A DNA stretch of 64,000 nt from Bacteroidetes bacterium RIFCSPLOWO2_12_FULL_35_15 (GTDB lineage: Bacteria > Bacteroidota > Bacteroidia > 2-12-FULL-35-15), in contig MEPB01000019.1 of assembly GCA_001769385.1 (NCBI GenBank), positions 1 through 64,000 of the forward strand. Direction: 5' to 3'. The translations under genes and the position numbers were made by a program. The notes below the pieces were generated by a model. The model worked only from the letters and a program-made list of their open reading frames with translations. It had not been told where the DNA came from and ran no database searches. Numbering within the stretch: position 1 is the first letter of the stretch; every line of letters starts with the position of its first letter. Positions 41,642 to 52,385 of the stretch are shown here, one piece after another.

Positions 41642-42388
41642 ATGCTAAATGCAATTATTGTTGATGATGAAAAAAATGGGAGAGCATTATTGATGCTATT
41701 GTTGAAAGAGAATTGTCCCAATGTAAATGTTTTGGATACTGCAGGTTCCGCAGCTAAAGCTTTGGACTTAATTAATAAATTAAATCCTGATTTGGTTTTT
41801 TTAGATATTGAAATGCCGGGAGGTTCCGGTTTTGATTTGCTAAGTAAAATTGAAAGTCCTGATTTTTCTGTGATTTTTGTAACTGCGTATGATAAATATG
41901 CCGTGAAAGCTTTTAAGTTTTCAGCCATAGATTATCTATTAAAACCTATTGATGAAGAGGAGTTGATCAGAGCTGTAAATGAGGCAGAAAAACATAAAAA
42001 AGAAAATTCATTCCCCAGCATCGTAGCATTAAACAAAAACTATAATACGTTGCGTAGTGAAAGCGGGAAATTGGCTCTTACAACGCAAACCGGGCTTGTT
42101 TTTATAGAAATAAAAGAGCTGATCAGGTGCGAGGCGGCTGGTAAATACACCAATTGTTATCTTGCCAACCACACTAAAATAATGGTCAGTAAAAATCTGA
42201 AAGAATTTGAAGATTTTTTAAGCGAACATAACTTTATCCGTATTCATCATTCACATCTTGTAAATATGGAATATATAAAACAATACTATAGCGGAAGAGG
42301 AGGTTATGTCTTAATGAGTGATGGAAGTACTGTTGATGTATCTCAACGAAAAAAAGAAGAGTTTTTGAAACGATTAAATAAAATATAA
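41642..42388 (+). CDS. LytTR-family response regulator
   Basis: REC: AIIVDDEKNGRALL...LVFLDIEMPGGSGFDLL...FVTAYDKYAVKAFKFSAIDYLLKP; LytTR: IKELIRCEAAGKYTNCYL...FIRIHHSHLVNMEYIKQY; 13 nt after the kinase. Confidence 0.95.
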   Translation: MLNAIIVDDEKNGRALLMLLLKENCPNVNVLDTAGSAAKALDLINKLNPDLVFLDIEMPGGSGFDLLSKIESPDFSVIFVTAYDKYAVKAFKFSAIDYLLKPIDEEELIRAVNEAEKHKKENSFPSIVALNKNYNTLRSESGKLALTTQTGLVFIEIKELIRCEAAGKYTNCYLANHTKIMVSKNLKEFEDFLSEHNFIRIHHSHLVNMEYIKQYYSGRGGYVLMSDGSTVDVSQRKKEEFLKRLNKI

Positions 42389-42765
42389 ATTTTTTTTGAA
42401 CTATTTTAATAGCTTGATTAAGATCTGATCCTTCTCAAATAGAGTAATAAAAAAACAATTTTGAACCCTTAGTTTTTTTTTCTTCAAACTTACCTGCATT
42501 GATAATGACGCGGCAGTTTTTGTAATATTAATTTTTGCAAATCAAAAAACTGTTGCTGGGATAGAAAAATAAATCATTTTGTTTTACTTAATTTGTGGCA
42601 GTTTAAAAACAGATCAAAAAAGCAGAATGCAACTAATCATTCAGGTTTTGCATCTTAATGTTAACAAAACGCTGTGGATAATTACTCAATTCAATTTTCA
42701 TATTTCAACTATTTATAGCATATTTGTAGGTGATTATAATTTAATTAATCTAAACCTCACATAGT

Positions 42766-45700
42766 TTGAAAAAGAGATTTTTACTCCTTATAGGTTTTTT
42801 TACCATTACTGTTTTAAATTTGCCTGCGGCAAATCGCTACTGGATAGGTGGCACAGGTAACTGGACCGATCTTTCACATTGGACCTCCACTAGTGGAGGA
42901 ATTGGTGGTTCTTCTGTTCCAACCTCTAATGATGATGTCTTTTTTGATCAGCATTCGTTTTCTGCTAATCAGCAATCAGTAACAGTTGCTTCTGATGTTT
43001 TTTGTCGTAGCATGGATTGGAGCGCTATCAATCAGGAGGTTGCTTTTTCTTCAACAAATTCAAACAACATTTCCGTTTCAGGATCCTATATTTTATCTCC
43101 CTTATTAATTAATGATTTTAGAGGCCAAACCAATTTTAATTCAACATTATCAACAAACATTATTAAAACTGCAGGAAGAACAATACTTGGCAATTGGGTG
43201 TTTGATGGGATTGCTTTCTGGCAATTGGGAGATGATCTTATTACAGAAAGCCAGGTAATAATTTCGCTTAAAAAAGGAAGTTTAAACTCGAATAGTAAAA
43301 AGATTACTTGTGGCTCTTTTATTGGGACGGGTATAGAAAATAGAATGTTGGATCTGGGGCAGTCAGTTGTAACAATAGAAAATTTATGGGATTTTGCAGA
43401 TAACACCAATTTGAATTTTATAGGTTCTGCTTCAGAACTGATTTTTAAAACACCCAAAATTCAAAACTTTAAATCTGCCGGTTCACTGCAATATGGAACG
43501 GTAAGCACTTTTCGTAGTGTTTTATCACATTCTGTTGTAATTACAGAAATTCTCAGCAACAAGTGCGATGGTGAATGTAATGCGATCCTTGTTGCAACAG
43601 TTACCGGAGGAACAGGGCCTTATGAATTTCAATGGGGAACCAGCCCGATAACTATACACAATACTGCATCCGCCACAGATACACTTTATAATGTTTGTGA
43701 AGGGAGTGCGATCAATCTTTTTGTTGAGGATCAGGGTTCAGGCGATTTTGCTTCTACCTCCTATACCCTGCCTTCCTTTTTAGTTCTGCAAATAGCCGGA
43801 TTTAATAAAACCAGACCCTCCTGTTTTGGAGGTTGTGATGGTAAAATTATACCAATTGTTGGTGGAGGAACAGCCCCATATAGTTATTCATGGTCACCAG
43901 GTGGACAAATAACTTCATCATTGATCAATATATGTGCAGGCACAGATACTCTGGTACTTACAGATACGAACGGATGTGTAACTTCTGCTTATACTACTTT
44001 ATTGCAACCTACCCCTGTTGTTACCAATGGTACATTTACGAATATCTTATGTAATGGGGTTTGCGATGGAAGTGCTTCTGTTGCCCCAACAGGTGGAACA
44101 CCACCATACACTTATAGTTGGGCCCCTAACGGTGAAATTACTCCAACGATTTCTAATCTTTGCCCAAACAGTTATACCTGTACCGTTACTGATTCGAAAG
44201 GATGCCCAATAGACTATATTGCAACTATTACACAACCCAATTTATTAACTCTGACTCAAACACAAACAAATGTTACTTGCGGTGGATTATGTGATGGTAC
44301 GGCAACAGCAACAATAACAGGTGGAACTGCGCCCTATACGTATGTTTGGACATGTGGCGGTACGGTTACAACAGCGAGTTTAACAAATAGTGTTGGTGGA
44401 TTATGTGTGGGCCCTTGTACCGTAACTGTGACTGATGCGAATGGATGTTCAAAAAATATACCTTTTATTATTACTGAGCCACCCATATTAGTTGCCACGG
44501 CAACTGGAACAAATATTTCCTGTTTTAATGCTTGTGATGGAACTGCCACTGCTACTGTTACCGGGGGAACCTCAACGTTTACTTATGTTTGGTCTAACGG
44601 TCCAATAACCGGGCCTACAAATTCGCTTACAAATACCATTAGTTCTTTATGTGCTTTGACATACACTGTTACTGTTACGGATATTAATGGTTGTAATGAT
44701 ACAGGGGTGGTAATTCTTACACAACCTCCGGTATTGGATGTTGTTGCATCAAAAACAGATGTTAATTGTTCCGGTGCTTGTGACGGAGCAGCAACGGCTA
44801 CTCCAACAGGTGGTACCGGCCCCTTTACTTATTTCTGGAAAACAGTGCCGGTGCCCCAACAAACATTGCAGACTATTTCGAATTTATGCCCGGGAACCTA
44901 TACTGTTATTGTTACTGATTTTAACTCCTGTATAGATTCTACCACTGTTACTATTTCTCAACCTACCCCAATTACTACAACAATGACAGGTACAAGTGTC
45001 ACATGTTTTGGTGCTTGTGATGGTACCGCATTAGGCACCCCTTCCGGAGGCACTCCAAACTATACTTATTCATGGACCGGGCCAGCTATAGGATTACCGG
45101 CAGGTAATACAGATCTTATTACAAATTTATGCAATGGAACATATACTTTAGTTGTAACAGATGCCGCTGGTTGTAAAGATACGGCAACAGTAGCGCTTAC
45201 ACAACCTAATCCATTCACTGTAAGTATTACCAACACTCCTATACTTTGTAATGGAAATTGTAATGCAACAGCTTCAACAACTGTTGTTGGTGGTACACCT
45301 ACTTACACATACGCATGGACTTACTCAGCGGGACCTAATCCTCCTGCTTTATCAACGATCTCTTCTCTATGCGCAGGAACATTCATTGTTACTGTTACCG
45401 ATTCAAATTCATGTACCGCAAAAGATACGGTTATCATTACTGAACCGACATTGCTTATCGTAAACAGCACGGTTGTGAATGCAACATGTTTTAATACCAA
45501 TAGTGGTTCTGCGTGTTTGAGTGCCAGTGGTGGAACTCCGACATATACTTATGATTGGGATCCGGGCGGGGAAATAACCGCATGTATCAACAATCAACAG
45601 GCCGGAACTTATTCCTATACGGTGACAGATGCAAATAATTGTACAGATACTAATTCAGTAACTATTACAGAGCCTAATATTTTATCAGCGAATCCTTCAG

Positions 45701-48700
45701 TAATTAATAATTTAACATGTAATAATGTAATTCCTTGCGATGGATCTGCTACCTCTACTCCAACCGGAGGTACTCCTCCATTTACTTATTTATGGAACGA
45801 TCCTTCAGCTCAAACCACCCAAACAGTTTCTAATCTCTGTATCGGTAACTGGGATGTAACGGTTACAGATTCCAATTCCTGTGTATCAACACAACCCATA
45901 ATAATTACCCAACCAACACCATTAAGTGCCAATATTAGTAATACCACTTCCAGTTGTGATGTTTGTAATGGTACAGCAACTGTAGTTCCTTCCGGTGGAA
46001 CTGTAAGCTATACGTATTTATGGGCACCTGCGCCTGGCGGAGGACAGGGCACTGCAACTGCAACAGGTTTATGTTCTAATGTTCTTTATACCTGCACCAT
46101 TACTGATGCAAATGGTTGTACGGCAACGCGAACAGTCACTATTTCTCAGACAGTAATTATAAGTATCACAACATCCAATGTAACCCTGAGCTGCTTTGGT
46201 TCATGTGATGGTGCTGCCACAGCAAATGCTTCAGGTGGTTCAGGCCTTTATGATTATTTTTGGGGACCGGGAAATCCAACCGGTCAGGGAACCGCAACAA
46301 TAACCAATTTGTGTGCAGGAACTTATTGGGTAACAGTTACAGATACCAGCGGTTGTTTTAATAACGATACAATAATTTTTTCCAATCCTCCTTTATTGGT
46401 TGCCTCTGCAACAAGTATTAATCCGACATGTTTTGGTTTGTGTGATGGTACAGCAACAGGAAGTTACGTTGGTGGAACAGGTCCTGTCAGTTATTTATGG
46501 ACTGATGGTGCTTCACAAACAACCCCAACAGCAACGGCTTTATGCATAGGATCCTATACTCTTACAGTTACTGATTCGATGAATTGTACTGATACCGCCT
46601 CGGTTAATCTTACACAACCTCTTGCCATACTTGATAATTATACTTTAATTAACGCTACTTGTATGGTATCCGATGGCAGTATCACTGTTGCTCCAACAGG
46701 TGGCTCAGGTGCAGGATACGTTTATGTCTGGACCGGGTCAGCCCCGATAACAGGAGGTGGTACTTCAATTACGAATCTTGCTGCAGGAACTTTTACTCTT
46801 GTAATTACTGATGGTTCAGGTTGTAGTTTTACTTTTAATTATATTATCAGTAACACAAATGCACCTTCTCTTGTGATGTCCAGTACCCCAATTACTTGTT
46901 TTGGTACATGTGATGGAACTGCTACAGTTGTTGCATCCGGTGGTGCACCCGGGTATTCATACAATTGGACACCTGGCAATCCAACAGGAGACGGCACGGC
47001 CACAATTACTTCATTATGTTCAGCCACTTATACTGTTCAGGTTACTGATGGACTAGGTTGTATTACCATTGATACGATCAGTGTTTTAGATCCGGCTTTG
47101 GTTTCACCAAATCCAGTTATTGTTAACGAAAGCTGTGGTGGCTCTTGTGATGGAAGCATCACCTTGAATCCATCCGGAGGAACCGGTGCTTATACCTATG
47201 CATGGACCGATGGTTTGGGAGCGCCAATGCCGGCAACATCCAGCCAAATAAATTTATGTGCAACATTAAGTCCTTATTCTGTAACAGTTACAGATGTCAA
47301 TGGCTGTGATTCTGCCCTTGTTATTACTATAATCTCTCCTCCAACTTTAACTGCTACAATTGCATCTACAGATGTGAATTGTTATAATGCGTGTGATGGA
47401 ACAGCTAAAGTTACACCATCAGGAGGGACTCCTCCATATTCTCACAGCTGGTCACATGGGGCAATTTATATTCTCGATTCTGTAATAAATCTTTGTCCGG
47501 GAATATATACAGATACGGTAACAGATTTTAAAGGATGTTCTGTTATTGTAACAGATACAATCACAGAGCCAACACAACTAACAGCTACCTCTTCGCAGGT
47601 GAACATTTCATGTTATAATATGTGTGATGGTTCTGCTTCTGTTTTAGCTTCCGGTGGAACTTTATCTTATAGTTATGTATGGAATCCAATTGTGACTACA
47701 AATATTGCAGGTGATAGTGCAAGTAGTTTATGTAACGGAACATACAATGTTACTGTCACAGACGGAAATGGTTGTCAGGTTATAGTGGATTCAATCGACA
47801 TCACCCAGCCTACCCAAATTGTGGTAAATGCCTCCTCCACAAATCCAACCTGTAATTTATCCTGTAATGGAACAGCAATTTCAAATCCTACAGGTGGGTC
47901 AGGTGTAGGCTACACTTATTTATGGAATTCAGTTCCGGGCCAACCTACCCAATCTGCAGATTCACTTTGTGCAGGAACGTATAATGTGATCGTTACAGAT
48001 AATAAGGGTTGTACCAACAATCAAAATGTAACTTTAATTGATCCTGCAGTATTAAATGCAAATGCATTTGTGATAGACCCAACTTGTTATAATTCCTGCA
48101 ATGGATCAGTCATATCAAATCCCGTTGGTGGAACCCTCCCATACACTTATTCATGGATGCCGGGCGGACAAAGTTCTCAAATTGTTTTAAACGAATGTCC
48201 GGGTACTTATACATTGATTGTGACCGATTTGAAGCTGTGTAAAGACACACAAACTGTTGTTGTTACCAACCCTTTACCATTGGATATTATTGTCGGAAGC
48301 ACACCTGCTACCTGTGGTTTCGCGGATGGTACTATGACCATCACTCCAATTACAGGAACAAGCCCTTATACTTATGTTTGGTCTCCTATACCTCCTCCAA
48401 TGATTGTTGCAGGACAAAACGCCACACAAATGTACGCGGGAGTTTATTCTATTACAGTTACTGATGCGAGTGGTTGCGATTCTACTTTTGTGGAAACACT
48501 CAATAATTCAGGTGGTCCAACCGGTGAAATCGTTTCAACTACCGACCTGGTATGTAATGCTATTTGTAACGGAATTGGTTCTGTCGATACTGTTATTGGT
48601 GGCGTAGCTCCATTTACATTTTTATGGAATCCCACTTTTATTGCAAATGATACTGCAACAAATTTATGTGCAGATAGTTATACGGTGACAATAACGGATT

Positions 48701-51351
48701 CAAACAGTTGTATTCACTTCACAAGCCCGATAATTATTAATGAACCTCCCCCAATTGTTCCCAATGAGGTAATTACCAATGCTGCTTGCAGTACAGTTTG
48801 TAACGGCACAATTACGGTATCTCCTACAGGCGGAACAGGTGCCGTTTATACCTATTCATGGGCTCCGGGGAATCCTGCAGGCCAGGGAACGGCAAGCATT
48901 ACATCTTTGTGTCCCGGATCTTATACATTAACAATAACGGATCTTAGTCTCTGTACCCAGGTGGATACATTTGTTATCGGTCAGGATTCACCGCTGAATG
49001 TATCAATAAGTTCAACAAACAGTACCTGTTCTTCTTATTGCAATGGTATGTCGTATGTTACTATTTCTGCGGGGACTTCCCCTTATGCGATCCAGTGGAA
49101 CGATATTCTCGGACAAGTAAATGATACTGCAACCTCATTATGTGCAGGAACCTACTCAGCACTAATTGTTGATGCTTTAGGTTGTAACACAACCGTAACA
49201 GATACAATTACAAATGCTGTTCCGATTATTGCGAATGCAGCAATTACGGATGCAACTTGCGGATCTTGTGACGGGCAGGTTTTAGTATCTCCAACAGGCG
49301 GAACGGGTCCATATACTTATGTATGGAGTAATGTTTCAACTACGTTTGATATCGATAGTAATTTATGTGCCGGATTATATACTGTTGATATCACGGATAG
49401 TGTGGGTTGTGTGATAAATGTTACTATTCCAATAAGTAATATTGGAGGCCCTGATAGCTCAACGATAGCATCAACCAATGCCGGTTGTTTTGGTGTTTGC
49501 GATGGTGCAGTAACAGGAATAGTTCCTTTCGGAGGAACACCTCCATATACTTATTTATGGATACAAAGTGGTGCAACTACCACTACTCTTAATAATCTAT
49601 GTGCCGGAGTTTATTATGTTCAGATCAAAGATTCATTGGGATGTTCATTGATTGATTCCGTGACAATAACAGAACCAGATCAAATACTGGCTAATCAACA
49701 AATAACTGCGGCAACATGTGGAGTTTGTAATGGAAGTATTATCATTGATCCAAGCGGAGGTGTAGGTCCATATACTCCGGTATGGAATATTCCGGTGGTT
49801 CCACCTTTAGATACATTAACAAATTTATGTGCAGGGATTTATACAGTTGTAATTACTGATGCCAATGGTTGTGGACAAAATGTAGTTATCCCGGTAAATA
49901 ATTTTATTGGCCCTATACTTTCAATTACTTCAACTGATGTAACTTGTAACGACTCCTGCAATGGAACAGCAACAGTTACAGTTCTGAGTGGTGTTTTTCC
50001 ATATGCCTATTCCTGGAATGATGTCTTAGGACAATCCACTCCAACTGCTGATTCACTTTGTCCGGGAACCTATTTCGTACAAGTAACCGGAGCCGATCTC
50101 TGTGTGTCAATTATTTCAGCAACAATTACAGAACCTACACCAATAGGATTCAGCGCTGCAAACTTGAATGATCCATTATGTAATGCGGATACCAATGGTA
50201 CTATTAGTATTTTCTCTTCCGGTGGTGTTCTGCCTTATGCCTATTCATGGACATTCAGTTCAAGTATAACAAATACTGCCACTAATTTGGGTGCAAACAC
50301 CTACATTACAACAGTTACCGATGCGAATGGTTGTATTGCTACTCAAACTAATACATTAACAGATCCTCCGGTATTAACCATCAGTAATGTTGCAACAGAT
50401 CCAAGTTGCAGTACAATTTCTGATGGGGTAATTAATATCACTGTTGGAGGAGGCACTTCAGCATATACTTATCAATGGAGTGGCAATTCTTCAGCTATTA
50501 CAGAAGATTTAACAAGCGTATCAATGGGCACGTATAGTATTACAGTAACAGATTTTAATGGTTGTCAGATTTTGGATACAATAACATTAACTCCTACCAT
50601 CATTGTAATAGCCAATGCAGGAAATGATACATCTTTCTGTTTGTTAAACCCGGTTACTTTGAATGCAACCGGAAGCACCAATGCAACAAATTATAACTGG
50701 TATGTGATTCCGTCAAATGCCTTGGTTGGATCAGGAAATATTATTACTGTTTCGCCTTCCGATACAACGAGTTATTATGTAATTGTAGATAATGGTTTAG
50801 GTTGCGCTGATAACGATACAGTTAATACGCTTTCCTATCCTTTACCGGTGGCAAATGCAGGAGCTGATATTATAATATTATCAGGGGCGGGTACCACAAT
50901 TGGTGGTAATCCTACAGGTCCTGCAGGATCTACTTATTTATGGATCCCTTTGCCGGGTTTGGATAACAGTACCATCGCTAACCCCACAGCAAGCCCAGCA
51001 TCAACCACTACCTATACTGTGATGGTTACATCATCGCAAGGTTGTGTTTCCAGCGACTCAGTACTGGTTTCTATTTTGCCGAATATCTCATTTGGTAATG
51101 GAATTTCTCCTAATGGAGATGGGGTAAATGATGAATGGGAAATTGATTTTATCGAGATGTTCCCCGAAAATACAGTTGAAGTATATAATCGTTGGGGTGA
51201 ATTGTTATTCCAATCAAAAGGATATACAGAAAAATGGGATGGAACATACAAAGGACAACCATTGCCGGTTGGAACGTATTATTACATTATTAATTTGAAT
51301 GATCCATTATTCCCTGATGCATATACAGGACCAATTACCATTATGAGATAA
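42766..51351 (+). CDS. giant SprB-like repeat adhesin with T9SS type B (gliding-motility-associated) C-terminal domain
   Basis: 2861 aa, TTG start then KKRFLLLIGFFTITVLNLPAA signal peptide; about 30 repeats xxTCxGxCDGTATxTxxGGTPPYTYxW...NLCxGTYTVTVTDxNGCxxxxxVTIxxP; C-terminus GISPNGDGVNDEWEIDF...VEVYNRWGELLFQSKGYTEKWDG. Confidence 0.93.
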   Translation: MKKRFLLLIGFFTITVLNLPAANRYWIGGTGNWTDLSHWTSTSGGIGGSSVPTSNDDVFFDQHSFSANQQSVTVASDVFCRSMDWSAINQEVAFSSTNSNNISVSGSYILSPLLINDFRGQTNFNSTLSTNIIKTAGRTILGNWVFDGIAFWQLGDDLITESQVIISLKKGSLNSNSKKITCGSFIGTGIENRMLDLGQSVVTIENLWDFADNTNLNFIGSASELIFKTPKIQNFKSAGSLQYGTVSTFRSVLSHSVVITEILSNKCDGECNAILVATVTGGTGPYEFQWGTSPITIHNTASATDTLYNVCEGSAINLFVEDQGSGDFASTSYTLPSFLVLQIAGFNKTRPSCFGGCDGKIIPIVGGGTAPYSYSWSPGGQITSSLINICAGTDTLVLTDTNGCVTSAYTTLLQPTPVVTNGTFTNILCNGVCDGSASVAPTGGTPPYTYSWAPNGEITPTISNLCPNSYTCTVTDSKGCPIDYIATITQPNLLTLTQTQTNVTCGGLCDGTATATITGGTAPYTYVWTCGGTVTTASLTNSVGGLCVGPCTVTVTDANGCSKNIPFIITEPPILVATATGTNISCFNACDGTATATVTGGTSTFTYVWSNGPITGPTNSLTNTISSLCALTYTVTVTDINGCNDTGVVILTQPPVLDVVASKTDVNCSGACDGAATATPTGGTGPFTYFWKTVPVPQQTLQTISNLCPGTYTVIVTDFNSCIDSTTVTISQPTPITTTMTGTSVTCFGACDGTALGTPSGGTPNYTYSWTGPAIGLPAGNTDLITNLCNGTYTLVVTDAAGCKDTATVALTQPNPFTVSITNTPILCNGNCNATASTTVVGGTPTYTYAWTYSAGPNPPALSTISSLCAGTFIVTVTDSNSCTAKDTVIITEPTLLIVNSTVVNATCFNTNSGSACLSASGGTPTYTYDWDPGGEITACINNQQAGTYSYTVTDANNCTDTNSVTITEPNILSANPSVINNLTCNNVIPCDGSATSTPTGGTPPFTYLWNDPSAQTTQTVSNLCIGNWDVTVTDSNSCVSTQPIIITQPTPLSANISNTTSSCDVCNGTATVVPSGGTVSYTYLWAPAPGGGQGTATATGLCSNVLYTCTITDANGCTATRTVTISQTVIISITTSNVTLSCFGSCDGAATANASGGSGLYDYFWGPGNPTGQGTATITNLCAGTYWVTVTDTSGCFNNDTIIFSNPPLLVASATSINPTCFGLCDGTATGSYVGGTGPVSYLWTDGASQTTPTATALCIGSYTLTVTDSMNCTDTASVNLTQPLAILDNYTLINATCMVSDGSITVAPTGGSGAGYVYVWTGSAPITGGGTSITNLAAGTFTLVITDGSGCSFTFNYIISNTNAPSLVMSSTPITCFGTCDGTATVVASGGAPGYSYNWTPGNPTGDGTATITSLCSATYTVQVTDGLGCITIDTISVLDPALVSPNPVIVNESCGGSCDGSITLNPSGGTGAYTYAWTDGLGAPMPATSSQINLCATLSPYSVTVTDVNGCDSALVITIISPPTLTATIASTDVNCYNACDGTAKVTPSGGTPPYSHSWSHGAIYILDSVINLCPGIYTDTVTDFKGCSVIVTDTITEPTQLTATSSQVNISCYNMCDGSASVLASGGTLSYSYVWNPIVTTNIAGDSASSLCNGTYNVTVTDGNGCQVIVDSIDITQPTQIVVNASSTNPTCNLSCNGTAISNPTGGSGVGYTYLWNSVPGQPTQSADSLCAGTYNVIVTDNKGCTNNQNVTLIDPAVLNANAFVIDPTCYNSCNGSVISNPVGGTLPYTYSWMPGGQSSQIVLNECPGTYTLIVTDLKLCKDTQTVVVTNPLPLDIIVGSTPATCGFADGTMTITPITGTSPYTYVWSPIPPPMIVAGQNATQMYAGVYSITVTDASGCDSTFVETLNNSGGPTGEIVSTTDLVCNAICNGIGSVDTVIGGVAPFTFLWNPTFIANDTATNLCADSYTVTITDSNSCIHFTSPIIINEPPPIVPNEVITNAACSTVCNGTITVSPTGGTGAVYTYSWAPGNPAGQGTASITSLCPGSYTLTITDLSLCTQVDTFVIGQDSPLNVSISSTNSTCSSYCNGMSYVTISAGTSPYAIQWNDILGQVNDTATSLCAGTYSALIVDALGCNTTVTDTITNAVPIIANAAITDATCGSCDGQVLVSPTGGTGPYTYVWSNVSTTFDIDSNLCAGLYTVDITDSVGCVINVTIPISNIGGPDSSTIASTNAGCFGVCDGAVTGIVPFGGTPPYTYLWIQSGATTTTLNNLCAGVYYVQIKDSLGCSLIDSVTITEPDQILANQQITAATCGVCNGSIIIDPSGGVGPYTPVWNIPVVPPLDTLTNLCAGIYTVVITDANGCGQNVVIPVNNFIGPILSITSTDVTCNDSCNGTATVTVLSGVFPYAYSWNDVLGQSTPTADSLCPGTYFVQVTGADLCVSIISATITEPTPIGFSAANLNDPLCNADTNGTISIFSSGGVLPYAYSWTFSSSITNTATNLGANTYITTVTDANGCIATQTNTLTDPPVLTISNVATDPSCSTISDGVINITVGGGTSAYTYQWSGNSSAITEDLTSVSMGTYSITVTDFNGCQILDTITLTPTIIVIANAGNDTSFCLLNPVTLNATGSTNATNYNWYVIPSNALVGSGNIITVSPSDTTSYYVIVDNGLGCADNDTVNTLSYPLPVANAGADIIILSGAGTTIGGNPTGPAGSTYLWIPLPGLDNSTIANPTASPASTTTYTVMVTSSQGCVSSDSVLVSILPNISFGNGISPNGDGVNDEWEIDFIEMFPENTVEVYNRWGELLFQSKGYTEKWDGTYKGQPLPVGTYYYIINLNDPLFPDAYTGPITIMR
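43540..50595 (+). repeat. SprB-like tandem repeat array (coding), about 30 units of about 235 nt
   Basis: Counted by eye from the translation using the C-x-x-x-CDG...GG...YxYxW anchor; units diverged, count +/-2. Confidence 0.85.
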
Positions 51352-51357
51352 ATCGAA

Positions 51358-52317
51358 TTGAAATGTTATACGAACATAAAAAAAAATAACGTGAAAAAAA
51401 TTTTAATCATCCTGTTGGTTGTTTTAAGTTTTTCGAAACTTGATGCGCAACAATTACCGCAATATAGCAATTACATGATCAATGATTTTGTAATGAATCC
51501 GGCTATTGCAGGGAGCAATTCCTATTTCGAAGGAAAGTCCAATAATCGTTATCAGTGGGTTGGACTTACGGATGCTCCACGCACCTACATCTTAAGTGTT
51601 AATGGACCTACCAAAGCTTACAACATGGGCTTAGGTGGAATATTATTTACTGATATTGTTGGACCTACACGTAGAACAGGTTTTTATTTATCGTATGCAT
51701 ACCATTTGAAAGTTTCTGAAAAAATAAAGGTATCCATGGGGATTTCAGGTGGTATCTTACAATTTATGGTAGATGGCTCAAAAATAAACCTCCATACACC
51801 GAATGATATAGCGATTAGTAGTGGTGTACAATCGGTAGTAATTCCAGATTTTGGTGCAGGCTTATATGCTTATTCGGCTGACCATAAATGGTATTTTGGT
51901 GTAAGTGTTCCACAGGTGATGCAAAATCAGATCAAATTTTTTGATTATAAAACGTCATCATTAAATAAATTAGCCACACATATTTATTCAACTGCCGGAT
52001 ATAAATTTAATGTTGGTGCTAATTTTAAAATTGAACCTTCATTTTGTGTAAAATATGTAAATCCTGCACCTTTGCAGTTCGATCTGGGATTACGTGCAAT
52101 ATACAAAGACAAAATCTGGATCGGTTCTGCGTTCCGTTATTTGGATGCTGTTTCAGCAATGATAGGTTATACCATGCAGGAAAATATTACGTTTGCTTAT
52201 TCGTATGATTTTACAACAAGCGCCATAAAAAAATACAGCACTGGAACCCATGAGCTAATGATTGGAATTAAATTTCATAAACAACCTGAAAAAGAATCAA
52301 GTGCTAAAATAAAATAA
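51358..52317 (+). CDS. PorP/SprF family type IX secretion membrane protein
   Basis: AQQLPQYSNYMINDFVMNPAIAGSNSYFEGKSNNRYQWVGLTDAPRTYILSVNGP is the family's N-terminal signature; 6 nt after the SprB-like gene. Confidence 0.95.
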   Translation: MKCYTNIKKNNVKKILIILLVVLSFSKLDAQQLPQYSNYMINDFVMNPAIAGSNSYFEGKSNNRYQWVGLTDAPRTYILSVNGPTKAYNMGLGGILFTDIVGPTRRTGFYLSYAYHLKVSEKIKVSMGISGGILQFMVDGSKINLHTPNDIAISSGVQSVVIPDFGAGLYAYSADHKWYFGVSVPQVMQNQIKFFDYKTSSLNKLATHIYSTAGYKFNVGANFKIEPSFCVKYVNPAPLQFDLGLRAIYKDKIWIGSAFRYLDAVSAMIGYTMQENITFAYSYDFTTSAIKKYSTGTHELMIGIKFHKQPEKESSAKIK

Positions 52318-52339
52318 AAAAAATCTTTGAGTAAATTGA

Positions 52340-52372
52340 AATCCCGGATAGCTTCTTATTCGGGATTTTTTT
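52340..52372 (+). terminator. Hairpin ATCCCGGAT...TTCGGGATTTTTTT
   Basis: Inverted repeat followed by T tract downstream of PorP/SprF gene. Confidence 0.7.
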
Positions 52373-52385
52373 ATTTCTTTGTCGA

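Noticed and set aside
42579-42764. 61-aa ORF just upstream of the SprB-like gene
   Set aside because: Starts with a non-ATG codon, no motif, lies in the likely promoter/leader region.
43086-43457. 123-aa minus-strand ORF inside the SprB-like gene (and similar antisense ORFs at 9045-9488, 5659-6057, 21709-22014, 33886-34203, 37075-37380)
   Set aside because: Lie antisense to well-supported genes with clear domains; low-complexity translations typical of antisense reading.
43540-50595. Regular repeats considered as CRISPR or as satellite DNA
   Set aside because: Repeats are long, diverged and in frame through one ORF; they are protein domain repeats.
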